Notes: generated from the letters alone by a model not told the origin. DNA of 64,000 nt from Massilia sp. IC2-278 (GCF_020708045.1 NZ_JAJFES010000001.1:124001-188000), one strand, 5' to 3'. Counted from the first letter of the stretch, positions 28,010 to 37,969 are shown. Program-made: numbers and translations.

Positions 28010-29296
28010 TCAGCGGTGCTTGCGCTTGCTGGACACGGCCACCGACTTGCTCTTGTAGCGTTGGGTGCGCGCGCCGCTGCGTTTCTCGCCGCGGTCGGCT
28101 TCCAGGGCCATCACGGCGTTCTCGACGATGTTGTCGGCGATGTCGCTGTGCATGCTGGCCGAGGTCTTCGGCACCAGGATGGTCGAGCCGGCCTTCAGGC
28201 GGGTTTGCGCCGGAATATTGTTGGCCTGGCGGATGATTTCCGGGGTGGTGCCGAACTTCGATGCCAGCGAGGTGATGCTTTCCTTGGCGCCGGTGATCTT
28301 GTGCGTGGTCCAGCTCGACAGCGCCTGGCCCCATTGCGCCAGGTTCAGGTGGAACTTTTCCGCGTTTTCCTTCGGCAGCAGGATCTTGGTCTTTTCGTCG
28401 CCGGTGATGACCGGGCGCTTGAACTGCGGGTTCAGGGCCTTGAATTCGGCGAGCGACATTTCGGCCAGCTGGGCGGCCACGGCGATGTCGATGTCGCTGG
28501 TCTTGTCGACCGCGGTGAAATAAGGCTGGTTGTCGATCACCGGCAAATTGACGCCGTACTGGCCCGGGTTGGCGACGATGTTCTTCACGGCCTGCAGCTT
28601 CGGCACGTAATTGCGGGTCTCGGCCGGCATCAGGTCGGCCAGGCTTTCGAAGTCGGTCGGCTTGCCGGCTTCCTGGTTACGCTTGATGGCTTTCTGCACG
28701 TTGCCTTCGCCCCAGTTGTAGGCGGCCAGGGCCAACTGCCAGTCGCCGAACATGGTGTACAGGCGCTGCAGGTAAGTCAGGGCAGCGTCGGTCGAGGCCA
28801 GCACGCCGCGGCGCTCGTCCTTGAACATGTTCTGCTTCAGGTTGAAGTCTTTACCTGTACCCGGCACGAACTGCCAGATGCCGGCGGCGTCGGCGCTCGA
28901 CAGGGCTTGCGGGTTGAAGGCGGATTCGATGATCGGCAGCAGGGCCAGTTCGGTCGGCATGCCGCGCTTTTCCAGCTCCTGCACCACGTGGTACATGTAG
29001 AGCGAGGCGCGGCCGGAAATGCGGGCCATGTACTCCGGCTTGGCGCTGTACGACTTGGCGTGGCGCTCGACCAGGTTGTTGTTGATGTCGGGAATGGCGT
29101 AACCGCTGCGGATACGGCCCCAGACGTCGGTTTCCTTGTATTCGTCGACCTTCAGCGAGGCGGCGGTGGCCGGACCTGCGGTGCGGGAGAGGGTGGCGCT
29201 TACGGTGGCATTCGCCGGCGCGGCATCGATGGCCATGGCGAGCGGTGCGGAACACAGCAGCACGATCGCAGCGGCAAGGGAAGTGTAGCGGGTCAT
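28010..29296 (-). CDS. mltD: Membrane-bound lytic murein transglycosylase D-like protein with LysM domain
   Basis: 428 residues with a signal peptide (LAAAIVLLCSAPLAMA). The SLT domain (about 95-235) shows the catalytic Glu in PIIESAFNPQA, then AGIWQF, YNWGEGNV and the MltD signature AETRNYVPKL. One LysM-like peptidoglycan-binding domain is visible at about 335-382 (HKITGAKESITSLASKF ... ILVP). The C-terminus is basic. It cleaves glycan strands with formation of 1,6-anhydro ends. No lipobox is seen, unlike E. coli MltD, so it may be periplasmic rather than lipid-anchored. Confidence 0.93.
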   Translation of the reverse strand: MTRYTSLAAAIVLLCSAPLAMAIDAAPANATVSATLSRTAGPATAASLKVDEYKETDVWGRIRSGYAIPDINNNLVERHAKSYSAKPEYMARISGRASLYMYHVVQELEKRGMPTELALLPIIESAFNPQALSSADAAGIWQFVPGTGKDFNLKQNMFKDERRGVLASTDAALTYLQRLYTMFGDWQLALAAYNWGEGNVQKAIKRNQEAGKPTDFESLADLMPAETRNYVPKLQAVKNIVANPGQYGVNLPVIDNQPYFTAVDKTSDIDIAVAAQLAEMSLAEFKALNPQFKRPVITGDEKTKILLPKENAEKFHLNLAQWGQALSSWTTHKITGAKESITSLASKFGTTPEIIRQANNIPAQTRLKAGSTILVPKTSASMHSDIADNIVENAVMALEADRGEKRSGARTQRYKSKSVAVSSKRKHR

Positions 29297-29740
29297 GTCG
29301 TTGTTGGCTTTCCAGTGTTGCGTCCAGGAACGGCGGGACTGACGATAAGGGGGCAGTGTAAGGAGGGGCTGTTGAGACAGTCAAGCAATAAGTCCCCTCG
29401 GTTACAAATTTTTCTGTCTACTCAATATGCTAACAGGCAATACTTTATGGAACTTTTTGACGGGGTATCGCATCTTTATTTGGTATCGACGCAGGAGAGT
29501 ATCGGTTTCCTGCCAAGGTACTCCCGCCGGGTATGCGAAAAATTGCCGTGCGGAAGATATTCCTTGAAGCAATAAACTGAAGTGTGGCTGCCTTTCCGGA
29601 ACGTCAATCGACCTGGCGATCCGGCCTGCCTGCTGACGTTTCCAACTTACCCGGCGCGCATTGCCGGTCTATGAGCGCACGCAAACTCTGCGTACAATCG
29701 CGCTTTCGCCCCAGGCGTTTCTTCTTATCGAAAGCACTAC
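29297..29740. other. Divergent intergenic region mltD / DUF1415 gene
   Basis: No gene seen. It contains the mltD promoter (29355-29384, minus strand) and a -10-like tacaat at 29693-29698 that may belong to the DUF1415 gene, though no matching -35 is obvious. The middle part (29400-29570) is relatively AT-rich. Confidence 0.5.
29355..29384 (-). promoter_or_regulatory. Sigma-70-type promoter of mltD
   Basis: On the minus strand TTGACT (29384-29379), an 18-bp spacer and TACACT (29360-29355), about 59 nt upstream of the start codon. Confidence 0.6.
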
Positions 29741-30310
29741 ATGAGCAAGCCCAACCTGAACGCCGACGACGACGCGATCGTCGCCGCCACCCGCCGCTGG
29801 CTGGAGAAAGCCGTCATCGGCCTGAACCTGTGTCCGTTCGCCAAGTCGGTGTATGTGAAGGAGCAGGTGCGCTACGTCGTGTCGCCGGCGCGCACGCCCG
29901 AAGAGCTGCTCGAACAATTGATGGACGAGCTGCAGCTGCTGTCCGATACCCCGGCCGAGAAAACCGACACCACGCTGCTGATCCACCCTTTCGTGCTCGA
30001 TGATTTCCTCGACTACAACGAATTCCTCGACGTGGCCGACGCCGCGGTCGAGGACATGCACCTCGACGGCGAGCTGCAGGTGGCCAGCTTCCATCCGGAG
30101 TACCAGTTCGCCGACACCGACAAGAACGACATCGAGAACTTCACCAACCGCGCGCCGTATCCGATCCTGCAGCTGCTGCGCGAAGACAGCATCGAGCGCG
30201 CCGTCGAGGCCTTCCCGGACGCCGCCGAGATCTTCGAACGCAATATCGAGACTATGGAAAAACTGGGCCACGAAGGCTGGGACAAGCTCGATGTCGGACC
30301 AGCACGCTAA
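29741..30310 (+). CDS. DUF1415 family protein
   Basis: 189 residues, acidic and soluble. The N-terminus TRRWLEKAVIGLNLCPFAK is the conserved DUF1415 signature; family members lie beside housekeeping genes in many Beta- and Gammaproteobacteria and have no assigned function. HPFVLDDFLDYNEFLD and HPEYQFADTDKNDIENFTNR are also family-typical. The last 20 bases overlap the next gene, so the two are probably translated together. Confidence 0.9.
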   Translation: MSKPNLNADDDAIVAATRRWLEKAVIGLNLCPFAKSVYVKEQVRYVVSPARTPEELLEQLMDELQLLSDTPAEKTDTTLLIHPFVLDDFLDYNEFLDVADAAVEDMHLDGELQVASFHPEYQFADTDKNDIENFTNRAPYPILQLLREDSIERAVEAFPDAAEIFERNIETMEKLGHEGWDKLDVGPAR

Positions 30311-30503
30311 GCCGCCGGCGCCGGTTCCGCAGCGTCCCGACACACCTTGCGTCGCGGTATGCTCGACCACCTTCGACGAAATCTGCCGCGGCTGCGGCCG
30401 TACCGTGGCCGAAGTCGCGAACTGGGTCTCGATGGATGCCGCGCAGAAGGAAGTCGTGTGGCAGCGCATCCTGGCCCAGGGCTATCCGCGCCGGAATACC
30501 TGA
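30291..30503 (+). CDS. DUF1289 family small Cys-rich protein
   Basis: 70 residues from ATG 30291, which lies inside the end of the preceding gene. The motif DTPCVAVCSTTFDEICRGCGRT matches DUF1289, small proteins with four conserved Cys (likely metal-binding) found next to oxidoreductases or DUF1415 genes. The C-terminal half (MDAAQKEVVWQRI) is the conserved helix. The frame is open further upstream but only inside the DUF1415 gene. Confidence 0.88.
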   Translation: MSDQHAKPPAPVPQRPDTPCVAVCSTTFDEICRGCGRTVAEVANWVSMDAAQKEVVWQRILAQGYPRRNT

Positions 30504-30726
30504 TCGTTTCGACAATACCTGAGCACGGTTGAAGCCCGGCTGTAGTATTGACGCGCCGTGTGCGATCATGGAGCCGACACCGGCAGTCGCCATGCGTGCA
30601 GCGACTAGCGGTGTCAGGTGGTTGTGCCGCTCCAACGCATGGTGACTGGTGGCAATTAACTGTGCATAATCGTGGGCTTTCGCACACCCGACAGCCGGCC
30701 GAGCCGGCCCACATTACCGCGGCCCG

Positions 30727-33700
30727 ATGATGTCCCCGATTGACTTGCGCGCACTTCCGTCCAGACTGAGCCGTTTATACGGCAGCTCGGTCTACGGCGC
30801 GCTCATCATCGTGGTGGTCTGCGGCCTGGTGATCCCGGCCCTGGCTGCCGGCTACCTGTTGCTGGCGGTGCAGGAACGGCGCGCCACCGTGGCCGAACTC
30901 GACGCCACCCTGCAGCGCAATGCCGAAATTCTCGCCCTCGGCATCCAGGAATCGCTCTGGAACATGAACACCGATGCCGCCCGCTCGCTGGTCGATTCGG
31001 TGATGCGCGACCCCTCGGTGGTGCGGATCGAGGTGCGCGGCGTGGCCGGCAGCGCCGGCGCCGGCCTGATCGACGCCCGCGCGCCGGCACGTCCGCTGGG
31101 CCGGGTGCTGCGCGCCGAGCGCCGGATCGTGGTGCGCGGCCAGCCGATCGGCCAGGTGATCATCGAGATGGACGACCTGCAAAGCGAGCAGGGGCTGCGC
31201 CACAAGCAGCGCAACTACGCGCTGGTGCTGGCGCTGCAGGTGGTGCTGTCGCTGGCGCTCATCGTGACCTTCCTGCGGCGCCGCCTGCACCGCCCGATGC
31301 GCGCGCTGTCCGCCTTTTCCGACCGCCTCTCGCGCGGCGACTTCGATACTCCGCTCGAACTCGAGGCCAAGGGCGAACTGGCGCGGCTCGGGCGCCAGAT
31401 GGAGCGCATGCGCACCGCGATCCGCACCCTGTTCGTCGACATCGCGCGCCGCGAGGAGCAGTTCCGCACCATCGTCAACCAGGTGCCGGGCGCCGTGTTC
31501 CGCGCCCACCCCGGCGGCGCCATCGAGTTCGTCAGCGACGCCATTGAGGACATCTCGGGCTACCCGGCCGCGAAGCTGATGCGCGGCACCACCGAGGACT
31601 GGTCGAACATCGTCTGTCCCGAAGACCGGCGCCTGCAGCGCCGCATCACGCGCGAGGCGATCAATACCGGGCGCAGCTACGAAATCGAATACCGCATCGT
31701 CGACGCCCATGGCCTGGAGCGCTGGGTGATGGAAAGCGGCCAGCCGCAGGGCCGGCCGGGCGACCCCGATTTCCGCGTCGACGGCATCATCTCCGACATC
31801 AGCGAGCGCAAGCACAACGAAATGCGCATCGAGGCGCTGCTGGTCGAGCAGGGCGCGATCCTCGACAACGTGATGTTCGGCGTGGTGTTTACGCGCGAAC
31901 GGCGCATCGTCTCGACCAACCGCCGCGCCGAAGACCTGTTCGGCTACCCCGACGGCAGCCTGGTCGGCCAGCCGGCATCGAGGCTGTTCGCCAGCCAGGA
32001 CGAGCATGCGCGCGCCGAGGATGTGTTTTTCCCGATTCTGGCACGTGGAGCGGACGCGCGCCACGAGCGCCAAATGCGGCGCCGCGACGGCAGCCTGCTA
32101 TGGTGCCTGGTGAGCGGCAGCTCGCTCGTGCCCGGCCACCCGGAGGCGGGGAACGTTTGGGTCTTCGCCGACATCTCCGAGCGCAAGGAAGCGGAAGAAG
32201 AGCTGGCCCTGTCGGCCACCGTGATCGCCCACATCGCCGACGGCGTGATGGTGACCGACACCGACGGCATCGTCGTCGCGGTGAACCCGGCCTTCACGAC
32301 GATCACCGGCTATACCGAAGCCGAGGCGATCGGCCAGCCCTGGGACATGACCCGTTCGAGCCGCCATGACGATGCGTTCTACACGAACCTGGCGCAGGAA
32401 CTGCAGACCGGCGGCTTCTGGCGCGGGGAAGTCTGGTCCTGCCGCAAGGACGGCGAGGTCTTTCTCGAGTGGCTGACGGTATCGGCGGTGCGCAACAACG
32501 AGGGCGTGCTGACCCATTACGTGGGCGTGTTCAGCGACATCACGCGCCTGAAGGAATCGCAGGAGCAGCTCGACTTCCTGGCCCACCACGATCCGCTCAC
32601 CGGCCTGCCGAACCGCCTGCTGTTCCAGGACCGCCTGCTGCATGCGATCGGCCGCGCGGCGCGCGAGAGCCAGCAGCTGGCCGTGATGTTCATCGACCTC
32701 GACCGCTTCAAGAACGTCAACGACACGCTCGGGCACCAGACCGGCGACCGGCTGTTGAAAGAGGTCGCAAGCGCCCTGAGCGGGCGATTGCGCGAGGGCG
32801 ACACCCTGGCGCGCCTGGGCGGCGACGAATTCGTCGTCCTGCTCGAACACGTGGATGGCCAGTACGGCGCGACCCAGGTGGCGCAGAAGATGGTGGCGCT
32901 GTTCGAGCAGCCTTTCCTGGTCTCCGGCCACGAGCTGTTCGTCACCGGCAGCATCGGCGTGGCCCTGTATCCGCAGGACGCGCTCGATGCGAACCTCCTG
33001 ATCCGCCATGCCGACGTGGCCATGTACCAGGCCAAGGCGCGCGGGCGCAACGGCTACCAGTTCTATTCGCCGGCCATGGACGGCGAGGGCGTGGAGCGCC
33101 TGCGCATGGAAGCGCTGCTGCGCCGCGCCATCGAGCGCCAGGAGATTTTTCTTCAATATCAGCCGCAGGTGGAAATCGACAGCGGCCGCCTGATCGGGGT
33201 CGAGGCGCTGGTGCGCTGGCGCCATCCCGAGCTGGGGCTGGTGAGTCCGGCGCGCTTCATCCCGATGGCCGAGGACACCGGCTTCATCAACCAGCTGGGC
33301 GAATGGGTGCTGATCGAGGCCTGCCACCAGATGGCGCGCTGGGACGCGGCCGGCCTGCAGGTGCCGAAGATGGCGGTGAACCTGTCGGTGCGCCAGGTCG
33401 AGCGCGGCGCGATGACGCCGCTGGTTGCGCGCGCGCTGGCGGCGACCGGCCTGGCGCCGCGCCGGCTGCAGCTGGAGGTGACCGAATCGGTCATCATGAA
33501 CACCGGCGACGCCGCCGCCTTCATCGGCGAGCTGCACGGTCTGGGCGTGGGGCTGGCGATCGACGACTTCGGCACCGGCTACTCGTCGCTGGCCTACCTG
33601 AAGCAGCTGCCGGTGGACGTGCTGAAGATCGACCGCAGCTTCATCAAGGACATCCCGGCCGATGCCGACGACGAGGCGATCGCGATCGCCATCATCCAGC

Positions 33701-33903
33701 TGGGCAAGAGCATGAACCTCTCGGTGATCGCCGAGGGGGTGGAAAACGAACAACAGGCAGCCTTCCTGCTGCGCCACGGATGCAACCGGGCGCAGGGGTT
33801 CCTGTACGGACGGCCGCTGGGGCCGGAAGCGCTGCTGGCAGACTGGGGACAGGACACGCATGAGAGACAATCCGAGCAACACGAGCATCGATCCAGCTCC
33901 TGA
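30727..33903 (+). CDS. Membrane PAS-GGDEF-EAL c-di-GMP signalling protein
   Basis: 1058 residues. A periplasmic sensor region lies between two transmembrane helices (about 23-47 and 165-183). It is followed by a HAMP-like segment, three PAS/PAC domains (about 243-362, 370-490, 495-615), a GGDEF domain (intact GGDEF, with the inhibitory RxxD, REGD, five residues before it) and an EAL domain (GVEALVRW, DDFGTGYSS, IDRSFI, EGVE all present). Both synthesis and hydrolysis of c-di-GMP are chemically possible; which dominates cannot be read from sequence. Its last 44 bases overlap the molybdenum hydroxylase gene. The start MM (30727) lacks a strong Shine-Dalgarno. Confidence 0.95.
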   Translation: MMSPIDLRALPSRLSRLYGSSVYGALIIVVVCGLVIPALAAGYLLLAVQERRATVAELDATLQRNAEILALGIQESLWNMNTDAARSLVDSVMRDPSVVRIEVRGVAGSAGAGLIDARAPARPLGRVLRAERRIVVRGQPIGQVIIEMDDLQSEQGLRHKQRNYALVLALQVVLSLALIVTFLRRRLHRPMRALSAFSDRLSRGDFDTPLELEAKGELARLGRQMERMRTAIRTLFVDIARREEQFRTIVNQVPGAVFRAHPGGAIEFVSDAIEDISGYPAAKLMRGTTEDWSNIVCPEDRRLQRRITREAINTGRSYEIEYRIVDAHGLERWVMESGQPQGRPGDPDFRVDGIISDISERKHNEMRIEALLVEQGAILDNVMFGVVFTRERRIVSTNRRAEDLFGYPDGSLVGQPASRLFASQDEHARAEDVFFPILARGADARHERQMRRRDGSLLWCLVSGSSLVPGHPEAGNVWVFADISERKEAEEELALSATVIAHIADGVMVTDTDGIVVAVNPAFTTITGYTEAEAIGQPWDMTRSSRHDDAFYTNLAQELQTGGFWRGEVWSCRKDGEVFLEWLTVSAVRNNEGVLTHYVGVFSDITRLKESQEQLDFLAHHDPLTGLPNRLLFQDRLLHAIGRAARESQQLAVMFIDLDRFKNVNDTLGHQTGDRLLKEVASALSGRLREGDTLARLGGDEFVVLLEHVDGQYGATQVAQKMVALFEQPFLVSGHELFVTGSIGVALYPQDALDANLLIRHADVAMYQAKARGRNGYQFYSPAMDGEGVERLRMEALLRRAIERQEIFLQYQPQVEIDSGRLIGVEALVRWRHPELGLVSPARFIPMAEDTGFINQLGEWVLIEACHQMARWDAAGLQVPKMAVNLSVRQVERGAMTPLVARALAATGLAPRRLQLEVTESVIMNTGDAAAFIGELHGLGVGLAIDDFGTGYSSLAYLKQLPVDVLKIDRSFIKDIPADADDEAIAIAIIQLGKSMNLSVIAEGVENEQQAAFLLRHGCNRAQGFLYGRPLGPEALLADWGQDTHERQSEQHEHRSSS

Positions 33904-36184
33904 GCCTGCGCAGCATGGGGCGCCGCGCCGTTCGCGCCGACGCTTCTTGCTGGGCGGCCTGCTGGGGAGCGGCGCGCTGCTGGTCGGCTGGGGCATGCAG
34001 GCGCCGCGCCAGCGCCTGCATACTTCGGTGCCGCTGCCGGTCGAGAAGGGTGTGGTGGCGTTGAACGGCTGGGTCGCGCTGCATCCCGACGGCACGGTGT
34101 CGGTGGTGGTGCCGCGCAGCGAAATGGGACAGGGCGTGCACACGGCCCTGCCGATGCTGGTAGCCGAGGAGCTCGACATGCCGCTGGCGCGGGTAGACAT
34201 CGCGCCGGCGCCGATCGACAAGATCTTCGGCAACCTGGCGGTGCTGCGCGAGAACCTGCCCTTCCACCCCGACGAGCGCGGCAACGTGAAGGACGGCGTG
34301 CAGTGGATGCTGTCGAAGGTCGGGCGCGAACTCGGCATCATGTTCACCGGCGGTTCGACCAGCGTCAAGGATGCCTGGGCGCCGATGCGCGAAGCCGGCG
34401 CCGTGGCGCGCGCCATGCTGGTGAAGGCCGCGGCCGAGGACTGGAAATCGCCGGTCGCGCATTGCCGCACCGAGGACGGCTACGTGATCCACCGCGATGG
34501 CCGCCGCGCGGCGTACGCCAGCCTGGCGGCACGTGCGGCCGAGGTGGGCGCCGGTATCGATGCGTCGGATGTGAAGCTGAAGGAGCCGCGCGCATTCCGC
34601 CTGATCGGCAAGCCGGTGCCGCGCCGCGATACGCCCGGCAAGGTCGATGGCAGCGCGCGCTTCGGTATCGATGCGCGGCCTGAAGGCATGCTGTACGCGG
34701 CGGTGAAGATGTCGCCGGTGATCGGCGGCACCGTCGCCTCGTTCGACGCCGCGGCCGTGACAGGCATGGCGGGCGTGACCGGCGTGGTCGACTTTTCGTC
34801 GTCGCTGGGCGCGTTCTCGGGCGCCGGCGCCGGCGTGGCCGTGGTGGCGCGCAGCTGGTGGCAGGCGAAGCAGGCCGCCGCCGGGCTGCCCGTCACCTGG
34901 AACGAGGGCGCGCATGCCAGGCTGTCGTCGGAAGCGATCTACCGGGGCCTTGCCGAGTCGCTCGACAACGAGTCGGGCTACGCCTATTTCGAATCCGGCA
35001 CCCAGGACGTGCGCGGCGTGGCCCGCACCGTGAGCGCCGAATACCGCGCGCCTTTCCTGGCCCACGCCACCATGGAACCGGTGAACTGCACCGCGCAGGT
35101 GGCGAACGGCAAGGTGCGCCTGTGGGCCTCGACCCAGGTGCCGAGCATCGCGGTCGACGTGGCCGCCAAGGTAGCCGGCGTGGCGCGCGAGGACGTCGCC
35201 ATCGAGGTGATGCTGCTGGGCGGTGGCTTCGGGCGCCGGCTGGAAGGCGACATGGTGGCGCAGGCAGTCGCGGTGGCCATGGCCAGCCATGGCAAGCCGG
35301 TGCAGCTGATCTGGACCCGCGAGGACGACACCAGCCACGACGTCTACCGCCCGGCGGCGCTGGCGCGCTTCACGGCGCGGCTCGATGCGCAAGGGCGTAT
35401 CCTCGCCTGGAACAACAAGTCGGCCAGCGGCGCCATCGGCCACCAGTACTTCCCGCGCAACCTGGGCCTGCCCGGCATGGGGCCGGACAAGACCACGGCC
35501 GAGGGCGAGTACGACATGCAGTACGAGATCGAGAACCAGCGCATCGCCCACGTGATCGTCGACAGTGCCGTACCGCTCGGCTACTGGCGTTCGGTGGGGC
35601 ACTCGCACAATGCCTTTTTCAAGGAGGCTTTTCTCGACGAAGTGGCGCATGCGGCGGGGCAGGACGGCGTGGCTTACCGGCGCGCGCTGCTGGCCCGGCA
35701 CCCGCGCCACCTGGCGGTGCTGGAAGCTGCCGTGCGCGCTGCCGGCGAGGCGCCGAGCGGGCGCGCGCATGGCGTGGCGCTGCACCAGTCCTTCGGCAGC
35801 ATCGTGGCGCAGGTGGCCGAGGTGTCGGTGGAGGGGACGGACATCCGCGTGCACCGCGTGGTGTGCGCGATCGATTGCGGTATCGTGGTGAACCCGAACA
35901 TCGTGGCCCAGCAGATGGAGTCGGCGGTGGTGTTCGGTCTGTCGGCGGCGCTGGCCGGCGAGATCACCATCCAGGACGGGCGCGTGCAGCAGTCGAACTT
36001 CGGCGACTACCCGGTGCTGCGCATGGACCGCACGCCCGTGGTCGAGACCATCATCGTGCCGAGCGCCGAGCCGCCCGAGGGCGTGGGCGAGCCGGGCGTG
36101 CCGCCGCTGGCGCCGGCCGTGGCGGCGGCGGTGTTCGCATTGACGGGGAAACGCCTGCGCAGCTTGCCGCTGCGCCTGGCCTGA
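33860..36184 (+). CDS. Tat-exported molybdopterin-binding subunit, xanthine dehydrogenase family (IorB-like)
   Basis: 774 residues. A twin-arginine signal (RRSRRRFLLGGLLGS) directs export. The body matches the large Mo-binding subunit of isoquinoline 1-oxidoreductase-like or aldehyde dehydrogenases: EMGQGVHTALPMLVAEEL, GGGFGRRLEGD, and the C-terminal GVGEPGVPPLAPAVAAAVF with the active-site Glu. Such enzymes hydroxylate N-heterocycles or oxidise aldehydes and need a small 2Fe-2S subunit, often encoded beside them; none is seen here. The gene overlaps the GGDEF-EAL gene by 44 nt and lies near the Mo transport genes, which fits a molybdenum cofactor requirement. The substrate is unknown. Confidence 0.9.
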   Translation: MRDNPSNTSIDPAPEPAQHGAPRRSRRRFLLGGLLGSGALLVGWGMQAPRQRLHTSVPLPVEKGVVALNGWVALHPDGTVSVVVPRSEMGQGVHTALPMLVAEELDMPLARVDIAPAPIDKIFGNLAVLRENLPFHPDERGNVKDGVQWMLSKVGRELGIMFTGGSTSVKDAWAPMREAGAVARAMLVKAAAEDWKSPVAHCRTEDGYVIHRDGRRAAYASLAARAAEVGAGIDASDVKLKEPRAFRLIGKPVPRRDTPGKVDGSARFGIDARPEGMLYAAVKMSPVIGGTVASFDAAAVTGMAGVTGVVDFSSSLGAFSGAGAGVAVVARSWWQAKQAAAGLPVTWNEGAHARLSSEAIYRGLAESLDNESGYAYFESGTQDVRGVARTVSAEYRAPFLAHATMEPVNCTAQVANGKVRLWASTQVPSIAVDVAAKVAGVAREDVAIEVMLLGGGFGRRLEGDMVAQAVAVAMASHGKPVQLIWTREDDTSHDVYRPAALARFTARLDAQGRILAWNNKSASGAIGHQYFPRNLGLPGMGPDKTTAEGEYDMQYEIENQRIAHVIVDSAVPLGYWRSVGHSHNAFFKEAFLDEVAHAAGQDGVAYRRALLARHPRHLAVLEAAVRAAGEAPSGRAHGVALHQSFGSIVAQVAEVSVEGTDIRVHRVVCAIDCGIVVNPNIVAQQMESAVVFGLSAALAGEITIQDGRVQQSNFGDYPVLRMDRTPVVETIIVPSAEPPEGVGEPGVPPLAPAVAAAVFALTGKRLRSLPLRLA

Positions 36185-36190
36185 GGGTGC

Positions 36191-36712
36191 TCAGCGCGGG
36201 TTCGGATTCTCTTGCGCCGACCAGACCACGGCGGCGATCTTCCAGCCGGCGTCGGTGCGCAACAGCTGCCAGCTTTCCTTGCCCCAGGCGCTCTTGTAGT
36301 CGCCGGTCATGAAGGCGAAATCGAACCAGACCTGGGCGATCTCGCCGTCGGTATCGATGCGCACGTTGGAGATGACCTCGGAGCGCGCCTGTTTCGACCT
36401 GGCGATGCTGTCGATGAAGGTCCTGGGGCTGCCGCCCTGGACCCGGGTCGCCAGGGGAATGTTCGGGTCTTTCAGGCTGGCGTTGTAGCGTTTGACGCTG
36501 TCGTCGGTGTAGACGACGTTCCAGGTGATATCTTCGCGCAGGAAGAGCTGCATGAAGGCGGCCGGGTCCTTGTCGGTGATCGCGGTGCGGAAGCGCTCGA
36601 CCACCTGTTCGATCTGCCGTTTGCTGGCATCGGTATCCTGGGCGAACGCCGGCAGAGGAGGCAAGGAAAAGAGTCCAACGGCGAGTACGACGGCGGAAAG
36701 CGCGGTTCTCAT
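36191..36712 (-). CDS. Exported NTF2/SnoaL-like protein
   Basis: About 173 residues when started at ATG 36712, which has AAGGAGA (36727-36721) at ideal spacing; a longer frame to 36739 would place the Shine-Dalgarno inside the gene. Signal peptide LSAVVLAVGLFSLPPLPAFA. The mature part is a cone-fold NTF2-like domain (VVERFRTAITDKDPAAFMQ ... WQLLRTDAGWKIAAVVWS). Such domains bind small ligands or act as isomerase-like folds; no catalytic role can be assigned. It converges on the hydroxylase gene 6 bp away. Confidence 0.82.
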   Translation of the reverse strand: MRTALSAVVLAVGLFSLPPLPAFAQDTDASKRQIEQVVERFRTAITDKDPAAFMQLFLREDITWNVVYTDDSVKRYNASLKDPNIPLATRVQGGSPRTFIDSIARSKQARSEVISNVRIDTDGEIAQVWFDFAFMTGDYKSAWGKESWQLLRTDAGWKIAAVVWSAQENPNPR

Positions 36713-36787
36713 CTGGTATATCTCCTTGTTCAGCGGCACTGCGGCTGCTTATTATGGAATAAAATATTGCTAAATACTAGCATTGGA

Positions 36788-37969
36788 TTATTCCTTTTTG
36801 TGGAAATATTCGGCAGTGTCAGACCGCCGGCAGATCCAGTGCGCCGCCACGCCAACCACCAGCCCCAGCCCGACATTCCACAGGGCCGCCGCCGCCGTCA
36901 GCGCCACCGGCAGCAGCACACGCCAGTCGCGCGTGCGCGGCGCGTTGCCGATTGCCAGCCGCGCGCCGGTGAGGAACAGGATCGCGCCCAGCACTGCTGC
37001 CGGTACGGCCTGCAGCAGGAAACCGATGGCGCCGCTGAAGCACAAGGCGAGCACCACCAGCGTGGCGCCGAAGATGACCGGTGCGCCGCCGCTGCGGGCG
37101 CCGAAGGCGGCGTAGGCCGCCATGCCGCCGGCGCCGTGGCACATCGGCACGCCGCCGATGGCGCCGCCGGCCAGGTTCATCACGCCGGTCGACACCGACA
37201 CCTTGCGCACGCTGGTGGCGCGGTCCGGGAACAGGCGGTTGTTTTCCTCAGTGACGCCGATGACGGCATTCCCCAACGTCAGCGGCAGCTGGGGCAGGGC
37301 CAGCAGCAGGGTGCCGGTGACGAAATCCGTCCAGTGCAGGTCCATCACGGCCAGCGCGGGCAGGCGCAGGTGCAAGCCGAACGACGCGCCCTCCCACAGC
37401 GCCGGCTGGCGCAGCACGCCATAGGCCAGGCCGCCGATGAGCAGGACCAGCATCGCCGGGAACAGCCGGCTGTTCCTCAGTATCACGGCCAGCGCCAGCG
37501 CCGCCACGGCCGCCAGCCAGTCGCTGCCCATCATGCGCAGGCCCTGCAGCATGAAGGAGATGCCCAGGCCCAGCATCACGCCCAGCACCGCTTCGCGCGG
37601 GATCATGCGCGCCAGGCGGCTGGCGGCGCCGCTCAGTCCCAACAATAGCCACAGCACCCCGGTGACCAGGCTGGCCGCGACGATTGCGCCGACGGAAATC
37701 GTGGCTGCCTGTGCCAGCGCGACCGCGCCGACCGCCTTCATCGGCTGCACCGGCAGCGGCGTGCGGTAGAGCAAGCCGCAGGCGACCAGGGCCAGGCCGA
37801 AGGCGAGCAGGATGCCGACCGGGTCCATTCCGAGCACGCTCACGTAGGCGACCACGTAGGGAATGAAGGTGCCGAGGTCGGCCAAGGCGGCGGCCCACTC
37901 GGCGCGGTCGAAGCGCAGCGGCGCCCGGGCCATGTCCGCTTGCACGGCTTGCGGCAGCTCTTCATTCAT
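36788..37969 (-). CDS. MOT1-type sulfate/molybdate transporter
   Basis: 393 residues and about ten hydrophobic helices. Family hallmarks are the N-terminal LGTFIPYV, PVQPMKAVGAVA and GGVPMCHGAGGMAAYAAFG, as in the MOT1 branch of SulP-like molybdate transporters. It probably imports molybdate (or sulfate) by secondary transport. It ends next to the NTF2-like gene. Its start is 9 nt downstream of the ModE-like regulator stop on the same strand, so the two are likely co-transcribed. Confidence 0.88.
   Translation of the reverse strand: MNEELPQAVQADMARAPLRFDRAEWAAALADLGTFIPYVVAYVSVLGMDPVGILLAFGLALVACGLLYRTPLPVQPMKAVGAVALAQAATISVGAIVAASLVTGVLWLLLGLSGAASRLARMIPREAVLGVMLGLGISFMLQGLRMMGSDWLAAVAALALAVILRNSRLFPAMLVLLIGGLAYGVLRQPALWEGASFGLHLRLPALAVMDLHWTDFVTGTLLLALPQLPLTLGNAVIGVTEENNRLFPDRATSVRKVSVSTGVMNLAGGAIGGVPMCHGAGGMAAYAAFGARSGGAPVIFGATLVVLALCFSGAIGFLLQAVPAAVLGAILFLTGARLAIGNAPRTRDWRVLLPVALTAAAALWNVGLGLVVGVAAHWICRRSDTAEYFHKKE

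Noticed and set aside
32098..35854. Long minus-strand frames (790 and 720 codons) opposite the GGDEF-EAL and molybdenum hydroxylase genes
   Set aside because: The plus-strand frames contain complete catalytic motifs; the antisense ones have none.
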